From: Gautieria morchelliformis
Lineage: Eukaryota; Basidiomycota; Agaricomycetes; Gomphales; Gomphaceae
Length of the DNA stretch: 64,000 nucleotides
Direction: 5' to 3'
Assembly (NCBI GenBank): GCA_015179125.1
Contig: WHVA01000153.1
Span: forward strand, 158,511 to 222,510
A model generated the notes under the pieces. The model was not told where the DNA came from and ran no database searches. It saw only the letters and a list, made by a program, of their open reading frames with translations. The translations under genes and the position numbers were made by a program. Positions 1 to 11,778 of this stretch are shown piece after piece; the first letter of the stretch is position 1, and every line of letters begins with the position of its first letter.

Positions 1-1201
1 TCTGAAGAGCATAGGAAGCATAAACCTGCATGGCATTTGCTTGGGTCACCATTACTGTAAAGGTGCACGGTAAACCGTACGTACCTTGCCCCGGTTTCCT
101 GCACCAACGATGGCAAGGGTGACAGGCCTAGAGTCTGACATCGACAACTCCAAGAGCTCTTGACTGAAGCACTAGGCACGTACTAGATTACAACACGCCG
201 CACCTTAACAATGGGCCAGAAGCAGTCGGCCCGGTCGGTGTTCCATGTCACGGGTTCTATGCCGTACAGTATCCATGATGTTCTTCTCGACCTCAGATGG
301 CTTTACTGTACAAGTGTTACCAATTGATCAACCCCCATGAGTCGACGAAGGGACGAAACTGGTGTCATGTTTCAGAGTATGTGGCCAGCACTAGTGGCAG
401 CACACGAGTAGGGCTGAGCACTAAGCGCTGGACCTGCATATACGAGAGCTTACATAGAGGCAGTGAAGTAGCAGCCTAGTGGCAACGACAGCTGGCCCAC
501 TGCCTCTTTCCTTTGCCCAAGTTCTGGCGGATTCCAGAAGAGGTGTGGAGAACAAGACGACTGCTCCTCAGTATACTTGTCGGAGCGATGACTAACCTGA
601 GTACTGATAAACATGAAGTTTGAAGGCGATACTCAGACTCTTGGGAAAACATTGCAGGAAGCGCGGGACCTGACAGTACGCAGAGAGATGGACGGCTCGT
701 GTTACCCGTACTGACTTTACAGAGCGTCGACGTCACTTGACGCGCTTTTTTTACACATAAGTACTGTACAGTTCTGGAGGCACTGTAATTTAGGTATTCA
801 GAACTGGAAAAATGCGCATTTCATTTCGATAATTCAGTAGCAACTGGATGCCGGATATCATCATAATCAGAGTCCTTCAAGTGCCATACCTAATACCGAT
901 GCGGGTGCGAGTTCGTTGACGAGAGCCGAGAGTGCACGATGCAAAATCCGGTGTGATTCGAGGAGAGTCAAGTGTGTGCAAGAACGATTGCGCAATGTGA
1001 AAGCCAGTGAGAGTCGAGAAGAGCTGAGATTGCGTGAGAACGAGTGCAGATGCGAGTGGAGAGCCTAATAAGTGTATTGCGAGAGCGAGAAGCCAGCCAT
1101 ATATCTGTCGTGTGAGGGGCGAGGCTGTGATTCGAGTATGCGGGAGCGGGGCAAACGAATGCGGAGAAAGGTCGGAGTGCCGTGCCAGACATACATAGTG
1201 G

Positions 1202-1680
1202 TCATTTCTTCTTGGACTTGGAGCCAGAAGGCGTATTCTCGTTCATCTGGTGGGTGTGATAATAAGCACCAAGAAAACTTGATAGAGAATCAAGCTCGAG
1301 CGAACATGGGCAAACGCACCTCAAGAACCTTCTTGGAAGGTTTGGAGGTTCTGTTGCTCTGCAGTGCAATATCAAGGTGTGTATTAGAGTAGCAAATATT
1401 TACTTGCCTGTTTCCTAGGCGGCCCCGGCGTGGTAACTGGTATCGGTGCGTTATACTATGCATGCGTCGCTGGATCTGATTGATGAGCCTGACCGCCCGC
1501 TGCGCTGGAGGGACTGGTGCACCCTTGAAGCGCACAGGGTTGCGGAACCAACGCGAAGGGCCCGGCAGGTTGAAATATGGACGTGAGATTGACGATGAGC
1601 CTCTGCTCCACGCCCACCGACCGCCCGGCAATGTGAAGCTGAAGGCTATGACATAAAATTGTGATCGTGGCGACCGGCAT
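1202..1680 (-). CDS. Candidate small intron-containing gene, unknown product
   Basis: I do not recognise this protein. Three minus-strand exons can be joined with GT-AG introns: 1680-1457, 1356-1320 and 1246-1202. This gives about 101 residues, ending in a Lys/Ser-rich tail (GSKSKKK) just before the stop. The first exon is moderately hydrophobic at its start (MPVATITILCHSLQ) and then rich in Ala, Gln and Pro. Codon phase is kept at both junctions, which is the main reason to believe it; nothing in the product matches a family I know. The true start could lie in an exon further upstream. It may also be noise, because the exons are short. Confidence 0.3.
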
Positions 1681-1699
1681 GGCTGTTGTCGATACATAT

Positions 1700-2790
1700 A
1701 AAGTTGGCGCGTGGGGTTGGCGGCGGCGGGTACTAGTGGCGGGGGATTAGACGCGCCTGGGCACTACGCACTGGGGACGTGCGGTGTGCGGTGAGGACCG
1801 CTGCGTGCGGGTGGCAGAGCCTGCTGAGGCGGGCGCGGTGCAGCGTGGCGTGTTCAGTTTGCGGGTGCGTGTATCCACGATGACACGCCGCGCTGCGTGG
1901 GGCTCACTCACGGGGACGTCGGGAACGCCGGTAGTGGTGGCGTGGGCTCGGGGCTCGACGGACCGTGATGTTGCACAGAAAGCCAGAAGATAAGCGGACG
2001 AATTTCAGTACCGGCTGCTCACCATGGACCGTGGAGCAAGGCCGGTTCCGGCGGCGCCATCGTAGAGTACAGGATAGGCACCATATACTATACGGAGCTG
2101 TCCAGCTTAGCGGCTTAGGCTGTTGAGACTTAAGTTTGCCATATGATGAGGTGGCTTCCAAGCGAAGGACGAATTCGTTGAGGTTGATAGGTCCGCTGAT
2201 GGAGCGGAGAAGCGTAGGCGTGCTTTCCATTGCGAAGCTAGTAGCTACGCCTCGCCGAGTCAGGAATATTGCATTGAAAAACATGGTCGCCGCCAGCCAC
2301 GCCAAGTATGGTAATTGACAGGGCCTTCCCACGCGATTACTTGGGCGTGCACAGCCTGACAGCCTTGAGGATTGCCGACGAATTCTAACGCGCACGGCGG
2401 CAACCGGGTTGGGAATTAATTACGTCAACCCGGCGACTTCCAATTTGTGCAAATCAGTCAGCAGCAGCTCGTTCGAATATCCAAGTCCCGGGAACATCGC
2501 TTCGGCAGTCGATGTCCGCGGAGTATGAACAGAATCGCGTAATCGGTGTCAACTCTAATCGCCATCAATAATACATTAGCACCGTTCCATGGCAAACGTT
2601 AAAACCAGAATGGTAAACGTTAAAACCAATGTCATATTACAAATATTGCGCTTAACTAATCCGGTCAAAGTGGAAAGTCCGGCGAAGTTTCAACATGTCC
2701 AAATACAGACATAAACACAGACACTACAAATAAGTTATCGGTCGAATGGGTCGATTAGCACCTCGCTTCGCACTTTCCTCTTCCCCCCCA
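1700..2790. other. No recognised gene
   Basis: Several open frames of 60-163 codons cross on both strands, but none shows a recognisable domain or a convincing intron structure. The last 400 bases are AT-richer and hold the presumed promoter of the F-box gene that starts at 2796. Confidence 0.4.
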
Positions 2791-2795
2791 CAACC

Positions 2796-4976
2796 ATGTC
2801 CTCCCCACCCATCAACAGACTGGCCGAAGAGACTATTTCTACAATACTTTCCCTCGCACTGGATATACCAGCGACCATGTTTCGATCCCTATCAACAGAT
2901 ATCTGGGGAGAAAACGATCATGTATCGACATCGGAGGTCCTCCTCGTATCTAAACAGTGGCTTCGAATCGGGACGCGTTTTTTTTACGAGACCGTAGTTA
3001 TACGTTCGCCTGGACAGGCCCATGCCCTGGCGGACGTACTACAATCGCATCCAGAGTTCGGCCTCTATATCAAACAAGTCAGGCTAGAGGGAGCGTATGG
3101 CTCCCTTTATCCGGTTTTCGAGTGTTGCAAAAACCTTGAAACTTTGTTCTGGAGTATCTGGGACATCGCGTCCACGGATAATATTGATGGCCTGTGTCGG
3201 TCGTTAAAGGTTATCAACCCAACGACAGTTCTTCTTGACGATGTGACGGATCGTTGGAGGCCCAACGCCAACTCTGCCAGACTGCTTCGCACTCTCTGCG
3301 AGGCGATCCCCGAGTGGACGAGGCTTGTGGGTGTTCCAATTATTTCTTAATCTGCTGCCTACTGAGACCCTGCTGCGTCAGGTGGAAATGGGATACGCTT
3401 ACATTGAAACAATGGCCTCCCCTTTTTTGCAACTAAGGCAAGCTGACCTCCTGGAGGCAATGAGCTCCTCGCTGTCGCTGCAATATATATATATCTATTC
3501 TCTTTGGCCGCACCAACATTGGACTTCGCTCTCTTCGAACGGCCGTACACACGTCTTTTTCTATCCACTACTGTTGGTCCCGGGACCTTCATCACAGGCC
3601 GACTCTCCCAAACACACAGGCTCCCCAACGCCATGTCCCTTGAAAATCACCCGGATGGCAAACGTGCCTGAGTCCACATGGCGGAAGATCTTCTCATTTG
3701 TGTTATTTGGATGTAGAGACCCCCCTGGGGCTGAGGGTTTCGAGGCTAGTAGCGCCCATCTCGCACTCTGGACAAAGAAGAAACGGATTGAGAATGTGTG
3801 TCGCTCCTGGAGAGTGAGTCCTACCTAGCTCTGATCTTCCCTACCTGACATATATGACAGCGCATCGTCCAAATCTTAACCATCAAGACACCGATAATCC
3901 TGCTCGACAGCGATCTGGTTGCTCTTTCCGCGTTCATTTCCGCCGACGAACAGAGGGGGTCAGAAGTTGAGCTGTTTTCGTTGAAGCATATGCCAAATAG
4001 CCGCCTCAATAAAGGCGGACACCCCGATGTTGGACTTATATGCAGCCTGATTCCGCATCTCAAACAGCTTCGTTACTTCGAAGGATGCCCTTCCATTTCA
4101 TTGCCTGTTTCCGCAGTGAAACGAATTTTGTGTTCCACCGGAAAAACTCTCATTTCTTTTGGAAACATGAGATTGTCATGGGATGACGCTTCTGGACAGT
4201 TTTCACGACGGCGCGACTTTCCTTTTTTGAAAAAACATGCGTGAGTGAAATTTAATGACTTATATATTTTCTCAGCTCAACGTCGTTCCACAGCTTGCCC
4301 AGTTTGCAAACGGTCATATTCTTACAAGTCTCTTATCTTGAACTTAAATTTTTGGATAAATATGGGAGCAAGATAACTCATTTGGATTTGTCAATAGACA
4401 TAACTTCCGACGGTTATCGCGACGAGCAGGTTGACCTTCTCAGAAATTGTTCTGCTTTAAAGACTTTGACCCTTAGGAAGGACGTGGTGAGCCATAATCT
4501 TTCCAGATCTTATCGCACGATCCAACCTCTTGACAATCTACTACGACGCAGGGTACTGTAGGGTACCCCCAATTTCTCAAAGCTACGGGTGGAAACAAAA
4601 GCCTGGAGAAGATCGAAATCTTGGGAGACAATGGGTGCGTTCCAACAGTACAGATTCTGTGACCTCCGGCGCTTACACACACCTTCTGGCAGCCGATGGA
4701 GATGGAAAAAGCCAAGCGATTTTGTTCAAGACCTCCGTCTAGAGCTTTTTCCGAAACTCAGGGAGATTCGTTTTTCGTCCTTCAAATGGCCGAATACGTA
4801 GTACGTTCATCTCTACAGGTGCTTAGACTGCGAGCTAACCGTTGTCTAGTCATGAGATAGAGCGCCATCACTTGGTCAAGTTATCAAGAAAGTTGAAGCT
4901 CGATACCGGGGGGCGCATAGGTGTCACGGACGAGAGTGGAAAGCCGTTTAGGGAACGTGTGCAACCGCGTACTTAA
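2796..4976 (+). CDS. F-box-like protein with two modules
   Basis: This is a probable F-box-like substrate receptor of the SCF ubiquitin ligase type. Seven exons join in phase: 2796-3326, 3382-3813, 3861-4240, 4276-4486, 4552-4634, 4693-4797 and 4850-4976, giving about 622 residues. The N-terminus reads INRLAEETISTILSLALDIP, followed by LLVSKQWLRIGTRFFYETVV, the F-box-like pattern of Agaricomycete proteins. A second, similar module begins near position 3660 (NVPESTWRKIFSFVLFGC, then VCRSWR). Leucine-rich segments follow, ending near GVTDESGKPFRERVQ. Intron boundaries are all GT-AG. The stretch from about 3480 to 3650 is low-complexity around an (AT)n tract and another frame there also looks protein-like, so a small indel or a wrong splice choice is possible. 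The substrate is unknown. Confidence 0.72.
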
Positions 4977-5690
4977 CGACAGTAGCACCGCCATGTCTAC
5001 ATCCTCCAATGAAGAAATGCACTTGCTGTTTCCTACGTATCATGCCTCTTACTGAGTATGGCCTATGAGAAAGCTCATGAGGTCATAAGTGCTCGGACAA
5101 GTTTATCGGTCGGCAAGCCCGTGCACGACAGCTAAGATTCGAGTGATTGTACTAAGAATCGCTTCAGTTCAGGATATGGAAAGCAAAAGCTGGGTGTATC
5201 AAGCCCTCTGCGGAAAGTCATGTATGAATATAAACCAACGAGGAGATAAAAGCGACAATGCCATTACATTCATTGAGACCATCATGTGTCCCCGCGCACC
5301 CGTGTCGCACCTTGATTTGACTCAACGACCAGCTTCCTTCCGCCATATATGCTGTTAACGATCGACGCCCTTCGTAGCACATCCAGCTCGTTTATATTGT
5401 CAACATAGAACTGTGACAAACGCTCCGGAGAGCCGTTCGTATCGGTCTGGCGATCGCATGAGCCAATCTGACTGTGCAAGGGAACAGACGCCTACCTGAA
5501 ACTCTCTCCATATCCTCTTTGTCCGACGGACGAAGTATGTCCGGAAATTGTAGGAGCTGAAAGCGCGCGATGTGCGCAATAGGGAACCATACAAGTGCAG
5601 TAATGACGTCCTGGAAGGGGTCGACATTGCAGGCCAAAGAAGCTGACCAATACACGACCACAAACGCCCTCAAAGATCCTGCCTGCCGTC
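4977..5690. other. Intergenic region between the F-box gene and CSN5
   Basis: No gene is recognised. Open frames on the minus strand overlap each other and the CSN5 start and look like chance frames. The region should contain the F-box 3' UTR and the CSN5 promoter; no clear TATA box is visible. Confidence 0.4.
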
Positions 5691-7261
5691 ATGGCGTCCA
5701 GTTCGTCGAAGACTGCCCTCAAGACATTCTCACTTGCCAATGATATCCTCGAGGTCTCTCAGAAAGATGAGATGTTCGAGTTTGATGCGGCTGCAAATCG
5801 CGCGGTTTACAACGCGGCGCCGTGGGGTAAAGAGTGAGCTCTCCGACCTAAGTCCGGTAGCTGTTCACTTACGTCTGTCACAGCCCGCACTACTTCAAGA
5901 CATGCCGAATATCAGCAGTGGCACTCATCAAGATGGTCTGTCGCCATCTTCTGTCAACCCCCGGCATTTCCCTCAGGAGCTCTAACTAGGTTATTCATGC
6001 ACGTTCTGGTGTTCCATATGAGATTATGGGACTCATGCAAGGCAAGATCATAGGAACTAGCCTTGTTGTGATGGACTCCTTTGCGCTTCCTGTGCAGGGC
6101 ACCGAGACTCGAGTGAATACGCTAGAGTCGGCGAACGAGTATATGGTGGAGTATACTACTGTGGGGGAGAAGGTAATGTCTCCTCTGTAAGACATGTACG
6201 CTTCTCATTGCGTCAAGGTTGGAGAACTAGGGAATATCCTTGGATGGTATCACTCGCATCCTGGCTATGGCTGCTGGCTGTCTGGTATAGACGTCACAAC
6301 CCAATCGACACACCAGAAGTTCCAAGATCCTTTCGTGGCCGTTGTGGTAAGAAAGCGTTCTGTAACAGTTTGTTCCAACATTGAGCGTATGAATTCGACT
6401 GTAGATTGACCCAAACCGTACGGTTTCTGCCGGTAAAGTAGACATTGGTGCTTTCCGCACATTTCCGGAGGGCTACACACCCATGTCGAGCAGCGGGGGT
6501 TCAGAATATCAATCTATACCTCTTGCCAAGATTGAGGATTTCGGTGTTCATGCCAATCAGTATTACTCCTTGGACGTGGAGATCTTCAAGAGCGAGCTCG
6601 ACGAAGAATTACTAGCAAAACTCTGGAACAAGTACTGGGTCAACACTCTCAGTTCGAGCCCATTGATCTCGGTGCGGATCAAAATTTCGGTGTCCCACCC
6701 GGCTGCTGATGGCTGCACCTTCTCTTTGTTCTGAAGAACCGTGCATACGCAGTCTCTCAGCTTACTGATTTGCACAGCAAGCTTAGCAATGCACAGAAGT
6801 CAATTGCTTCTACCCGTCCAACTCTGCCATCATATAGCAAAACTGCCGGGTCAGAATCACAGTCCTCGGGGCTAATAACCCCAGGCACGAAAGGCAAGGT
6901 ATATCGCTGAATGTGTCCACATGTCTTATCCTTCTATTGACTACCTCGAAAAAGGAGAAGGAGATTGAGAAGAAGGAGGAAAAGAAAGAAGATGGGCAGC
7001 TGCTCAAAAGTGTCAAAGACGCGTAAGAGAGCTTTCTATCTGCCGTGGCCTTTGGCGACTTACCACTGGTACACTCGTCTGTGCAGAATGAAGATCGCCG
7101 CAGAGGCCCAACATGGCCTTATCGCGCAGGTTCTGAAGGACACCATATTTTCAGTACGTCTTAGGCAGGGAAGTGCATCAATGGGAGAGCCTGGTCCGCT
7201 CACGCCAGATCCGAAGGGGATGGAGGGCATCGTCGAGACTGCGACTGTTACCACGGCTTAG
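5691..7261 (+). CDS. CSN5: COP9 signalosome subunit 5 (JAMM deneddylase)
   Basis: Catalytic subunit of the COP9 signalosome, a zinc isopeptidase that removes Nedd8 from cullins. Exon 1 starts at ATG 5691 and encodes the typical N-terminus ([17 protein letters not shown]). It joins at 5833/5884 to give PWGKDPHYFK. The MPN domain follows, with the catalytic Glu in [10 protein letters not shown] and the JAMM motif [14 protein letters not shown] near 6250-6290. Further exons encode the helical C-terminal half ([18 protein letters not shown], then [17 protein letters not shown] near 7090-7140). The stop is TAG at 7261. At least seven introns, mostly 45-75 bases, are visible by GT-AG and phase. All metal-binding residues are present, so it should be active. 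The exact boundaries of the Lys/Glu-rich exon near 6950-7020 are less certain. Confidence 0.93.
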
Positions 7262-7529
7262 AATTTTCACAAATTCCAACACAGGCTTTGTCTTTACTCA
7301 AGAATTCTTCTTGAAACTATTCCAGAAGACCACTAGGTTCAATTCGGAGTACCGGACCTTAGGTATCAAATGAGCTATATAGACAAGGGGTATTCGTATG
7401 TGACAGGTTAGAAAATGTCGAGACTGTTGATGTGCCATATAAGAAGTGGGTAGTAGCGTGTGCCATTACCACAGTGACCATCTTTGAGAGCAATGCCCGC
7501 TTTCATCTGCCATCAGACAAGCCAGAATC

Positions 7530-8730
7530 TCAAGACGAGGAGAGTTCGAACAGGCATTGCACGCAGGTGCCATGCCCCCCGTTCCTTCCAACAGGTCTTG
7601 GACTGTCAACCGCGATAACATCAACGACGGCACGAAATACGAATAGGAAAGCGGAACACACCAGGAGCGGCAGGTGGCCTGTTCCCGGAGGTGTCTCCTC
7701 TGGTCTTGGGAACGTGAAAAGCCTGCTCCACTGAACCGGAAATTAGTAGCCAGGAAACAATGGCGAGGATGGCACAGCCGGCTCACCATTTGCACTCGTA
7801 ACGCCTCCTGCCTCGGTGGGACAAAACATGTGCCAGACGCTCTTGTCCCCGAACAACCTTGGAGCATTCAGGTATCTGGCAGATCCACTTTGTAGGCTGG
7901 GTAGCTCTTGCACGAGCCGGAAACAATAGCTCCAAGTCCCTTTGGGAGACGGATTTGTCCTCCGTGATTTGGTGGCGCACCGCTCCGATCTGTTCAATAT
8001 TTACGTCCGGGAGGGATATCGAAGGCACAGACGATGAAGTGCGAGAGCTGGACGAATCTGGCCAAGGATATTGGGCCGAAGCTACTGATGGAATCACTCA
8101 GTATCCGCTTGAATAGATAGGAAGCTACGTACGAGGCAGGCGAGAGCCTTGGGCATGAGACTCCAGCGGTGAGTATGAGGCCGATTGCGGCCACCAGGCG
8201 ACACCTGAAGAGCTTCCAGGGATGGGAGGAACACTCTCGCAACGTCCCAGACTCGTCGGTATAGCTATGCCAACATACAAGCCAGGTTGTGGAAGGCTTT
8301 GACCTTGCCAAGTCGAGGTGGACTCCGTGCCGTAATAATACTGCGCTGTATAGGATGGTGTCGGGTGCTCAACGTCATGCTGCAGAGATGGCATGAATGG
8401 GTGTGCGGGAGACATATTAAATGGTCCAGGGCCAGAGTCATGGGCTACTGACGGGACATAACTGTAGGGAGGAGCAGTCGACCGGACATAATCGCCGAAC
8501 TGTTGATGAGCTTCATGCTGAGTGCACAGGGTGTGTCCCTCTTGAGGGCCAAGTGAGCCTTGGCCGGAATGGGACCAAGTACTGTCCTGCCACGACGTTA
8601 GGTCCGCACTGTACGGTGATTGACCAGCCCATGTGTCACTGGCAGGATACTCGGGGAGGTGTCCAGCGAGACAGTAGGGAGAGGTCGGTGGCCACGTCGA
8701 CCCGGGGGGCGGTAAGCAATGGGATCAGTC
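7530..8730 (-). CDS. C2H2-type zinc-finger protein, probable transcription factor
   Basis: Minus-strand gene with exons at about 8730-8133, 8084-7787, 7730-7662 and 7602-7530, all joined in phase by GT-AG introns. The long N-terminal part is rich in Ser, Pro, Tyr and Gln (for example PSYTAQYYYG), as in activation regions. The second exon encodes a C2H2 finger, CQIPECSKVVRGQERLAHVL-SH. After the splice at 7787/7730 a second finger-like motif follows, YECKCGAGFSRSQDQRRHLR, with its last ligand a Cys instead of His. The C-terminus has CVQC. The start is not resolved: the ATG at about 8728 lies in another frame, so an upstream exon or an unrecognised intron is needed. DNA binding is inferred from the fingers only. 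Confidence 0.6.
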
Positions 8731-8734
8731 ATAG

Positions 8735-10670
8735 AATTTAGGCTGTTTGCGGGGTTCACTGTGTGCTGTGCTAGACGGACTGCACGAGGGGGGGAGGTAG
8801 GCAAGAATGTTGAAGGTGAATGGCGATAGTCTGTAGATTAAATCATGTGGCGGGAGGGCTCAGTTGCGTTTATCAGATGACCAAACAAAAGAGATGCATG
8901 GTGCAATTGTGGTCCTGGCGGCGCCACTAGACTGGCGACTGAGAGAAGAAAAGCGGCCAGTAGCAGCGGCCCAGTGCTGCCTCGTGGTACCAGAACAATG
9001 CATAAAGACGGAAGCCATGCGCGTAGACGCGCTTCTGAGAAGCGCCCCGTTGCAAGTGATATTCATATCCGCATGCGATCGCTGGGAAAGGAGAGGGAGA
9101 TGTCGCCATTGGAGGGGGGGCTGATAGTGCAAGAACGTTGGAATTTCGCCCTCCGCTAGGGTACAAACTTGTGCCCTGAGATATGACATAGATACATATA
9201 TGGCACTTGCATTGCGTACAACAGTGCTAGTGACAGCTTGAAAGAAGGTGTCCACCTGCACCCATGCAACCGTCAGACCTGAATTAGTCCGCGGGCTTGT
9301 CCACGGGCTTGGCTCAGAACACACCGGAGAACTATCTCGGAATAACGCACCTGTCCGCTTATTGTCTCAAGAGGCCGGTTGCCACCCTTTGACGGGTGTG
9401 GGTATTCCCCTGCCGCGGACATCTCCAGCGACATCGGCAGTCGGGATATTGAGATTGGGAAGGTTCTGGCATTGGACTACAAGGGGCATCACAGTTTACA
9501 CGCCACCGCGGTTCTCTGGACTAACAACTTCTCCAGGCCAGTGCGTAGCTCCGGGGACATAGAAGCAGGTCTTCTGCTTTTGCTGTCCACGAAGACGTGT
9601 GTGAAGGTTCCAACTGCAGCGGGACCCCCGGAATCATCTGCTCCGAAAACCCCAACTTCATATGTCACCGAACTCCGCCCCAACACGTTGACCGCCAAGC
9701 CCAGATAAAGCTGCCGCGGGAAAGAGAGCGGCTGGAAATACTGGCAGGAGGTGGCCACTGCCAAGCCAATGGTTCGCGATGTCAGGGGCTCCAGGCCACA
9801 GAACTGGATCAAATACGCGTTTATGACCGTGTCGAAATAGTGTTGATAGATGGAATTATTTAGGTGACCGTATTGGTCATTGTCTGACCTATGAGGGAAT
9901 CGTCAGAAGAACAAAGCGGGGCTTCGTGACATTGATTGCTCCGATGGGCAATCGGATAGAGTGGGGCTCACCATCGTGTCTGATGCAACATAAAGTGTGG
10001 GTATGAAGCACGCGTTCTTGCTTTGAGTTCATCGGCAGACATGTCGAGTAAACCGAAACTGCTCGTCGATTAGCCGGATAAGGTTCCTGTCTCCGACTTA
10101 CGTAAGTCCATGATGTGACTCGAAATCGATCACGGATCCAAATATCGCACTAGCTTGTACAACTGCCCGTCGCCTCATCCTCCTAGTGTAAGCACTACGA
10201 TGCGGTCTAATCGCAGCGCTTGACACTTGCCACCGCGCGCCCATTCGCTTCGTGGCCAGCATCAACGTTTCATTTTCTCCATACCTCCATTCTTAACCTT
10301 CTTTAAGTATTGCCATCTGCGGTCGTCCGCTGCCTCGTGGTGACTAGTATACAGATCCGCGTCCTAGAATAGCCTAGAGACCAGCTGATCAAAAGACGCT
10401 TCCGGCGAAAATATTTAAGAATTGAGATTAAATAATCTATATTTTATTATTTATCTAATTATTTATTACCGGGTGGGACCGCTGCGCAGTAGGCTCCACT
10501 CTCACGGCGTTTCCGGGAGAGCGTCGCCGTGATTCTTTCGTACCAAACTCATTTTATTATTTATCTATTTATTTATTGCATGCAAGCTTTATTGAGGCCG
10601 GTCGCGTGACAGGTCACGCGACGCGCGTCGTAAACCGTTTTCCACTCCACACTTCTTGCTTGTTGTACGA
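8735..10670. other. No recognised gene; AT-rich repeats near the end
   Basis: Open frames of up to 154 codons lie on both strands at 8860-9860, without recognisable domains. Positions 10442-10468 and 10551-10577 are two near-identical AT-rich copies built on TTTATTATTTATCTA, separated by about 80 bases of GC-rich DNA, upstream of the proteasome gene. I see no coding function. Confidence 0.45.
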
Positions 10671-10672
10671 AA

Positions 10673-11384
10673 ATGGAGTGTCAATTTGCCCTGACAGGTA
10701 AAGGCTATGTCATCGTCGCCTCCGACACCACGGCGGCCCGCTCTATTGTGAAAATGAAGGACGATGAGGACAAGATCAAGACTTTGGGTCCTCATATGCT
10801 CATGTCGTACTCAGGCGAGCCAGGTGATTCATTTACACCCATCATGCTCGCGAGCCTCTATCTTTTTACTTGTGGCTCACACCATACCTCCACAGGCGAC
10901 ACAGTGCAATTCGCCGAGTATATAGAGCGTAATCTTCGTCTCCACCAAATTCGCTATCATCACCCTCTCCGTCCGTCGTCGGCCGCGTCCTGGATTCGCC
11001 GCCAGCTCGCAGACTCACTTCGTTCGCGTTCGCCATATGCCGTGAACCTACTTGTCGGTGGTTATGACATCGCAACGTCTGAACCACATCTATACTGGAT
11101 AGATTACCTCGGAACGATGGCACACATTCCATTTGCTGCTCAAGGTTACGGGAGCTACTTCGCTTTGAGCTTGTTAGATCGGTACGCCATTATCTTTTGG
11201 ATATTTAGTTTTGTGTCGTTTATGTCTGTGTGGTAGGTATCATAACCCCGAAGCGTCGTTGGAGGAAGGATTGGAAACCTTGAGACGATGTATCTCAGAG
11301 GTAGAGAAAAGGCTAATTGTTGGCCTGGGTAAATTCAAAGTGAAAGTCGTGGATAGGAATGGCACAAGAGAGATCGAGTTGTAG
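10673..11384 (+). CDS. PRE1: 20S proteasome subunit beta-4 (PRE1/PSMB2 type)
   Basis: Non-catalytic beta subunit of the 20S proteasome core. Three exons (10673-10823, 10896-11181, 11237-11384) give 194 residues, the usual length for this subunit. The product begins directly with MECQFALTGKGYVIVASDTT, with no propeptide and no catalytic Thr1, as expected for beta-4. Other recognisable stretches are SPYAVNLLVGGYD, LYWIDYLGTM and the end KFKVKVVDRNG. Intron phases are consistent (CCA-G/GC and GAT-CG/G). The neighbour downstream on the same strand is the exportin gene, about 400 bases away. Confidence 0.94.
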
Positions 11385-11778
11385 AGAATCAGATATTTTC
11401 ATCAGTCAACGAGTGACTTCCCTGTTCTTCTACCGTACATGTTATGGTAATTGGTCAAGTCACCCGCTGGTCATTCGATGCTTAGTAGTATATAAGCGGA
11501 TTATAATTGCGGTTATTATATCTTCGTCGAGACTAGACAAAATTTGACGAGGTAGAGGAAGAAGGGTTGTTTTGGCATAGGTGGTAGTTACAGTAACGAC
11601 GACGCAAAACAGTGGCCCACGGAGCAAGAGTGCCACGACTTCAACTTGGGGGCTGTCGATTCCTTCGCATTTATAGCTGATGTTGTGTTTTGGCCGTTGG
11701 CATCGATATCGGCGCCTAATTGTCCTCAGTGAGACAACCCGCGCCTACGCGTCTCGTGTTTTCCAGCCAATCGTTACC
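11385..11778. other. Intergenic region upstream of CSE1
   Basis: Contains the presumed terminator region of the proteasome gene and the promoter of CSE1. No further gene is seen. Confidence 0.5.

Noticed and set aside
1904-2395. Minus-strand 163-codon open frame
   Set aside because: Part of it reads plausibly, but no motif, no conserved start and overlap with open frames on the other strand.
3655-4976. A separate second F-box gene starting at ATG 3655
   Set aside because: The upstream exon joins in the same frame through a good GT-AG intron (3327-3381), and two-module F-box proteins are usual in Agaricomycetes, so one gene is simpler.
8860-9324. Minus-strand 154-codon open frame upstream of the zinc-finger gene
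   Set aside because: Could be an upstream exon, but no splice join in phase with the zinc-finger frame was found and the product looks random.
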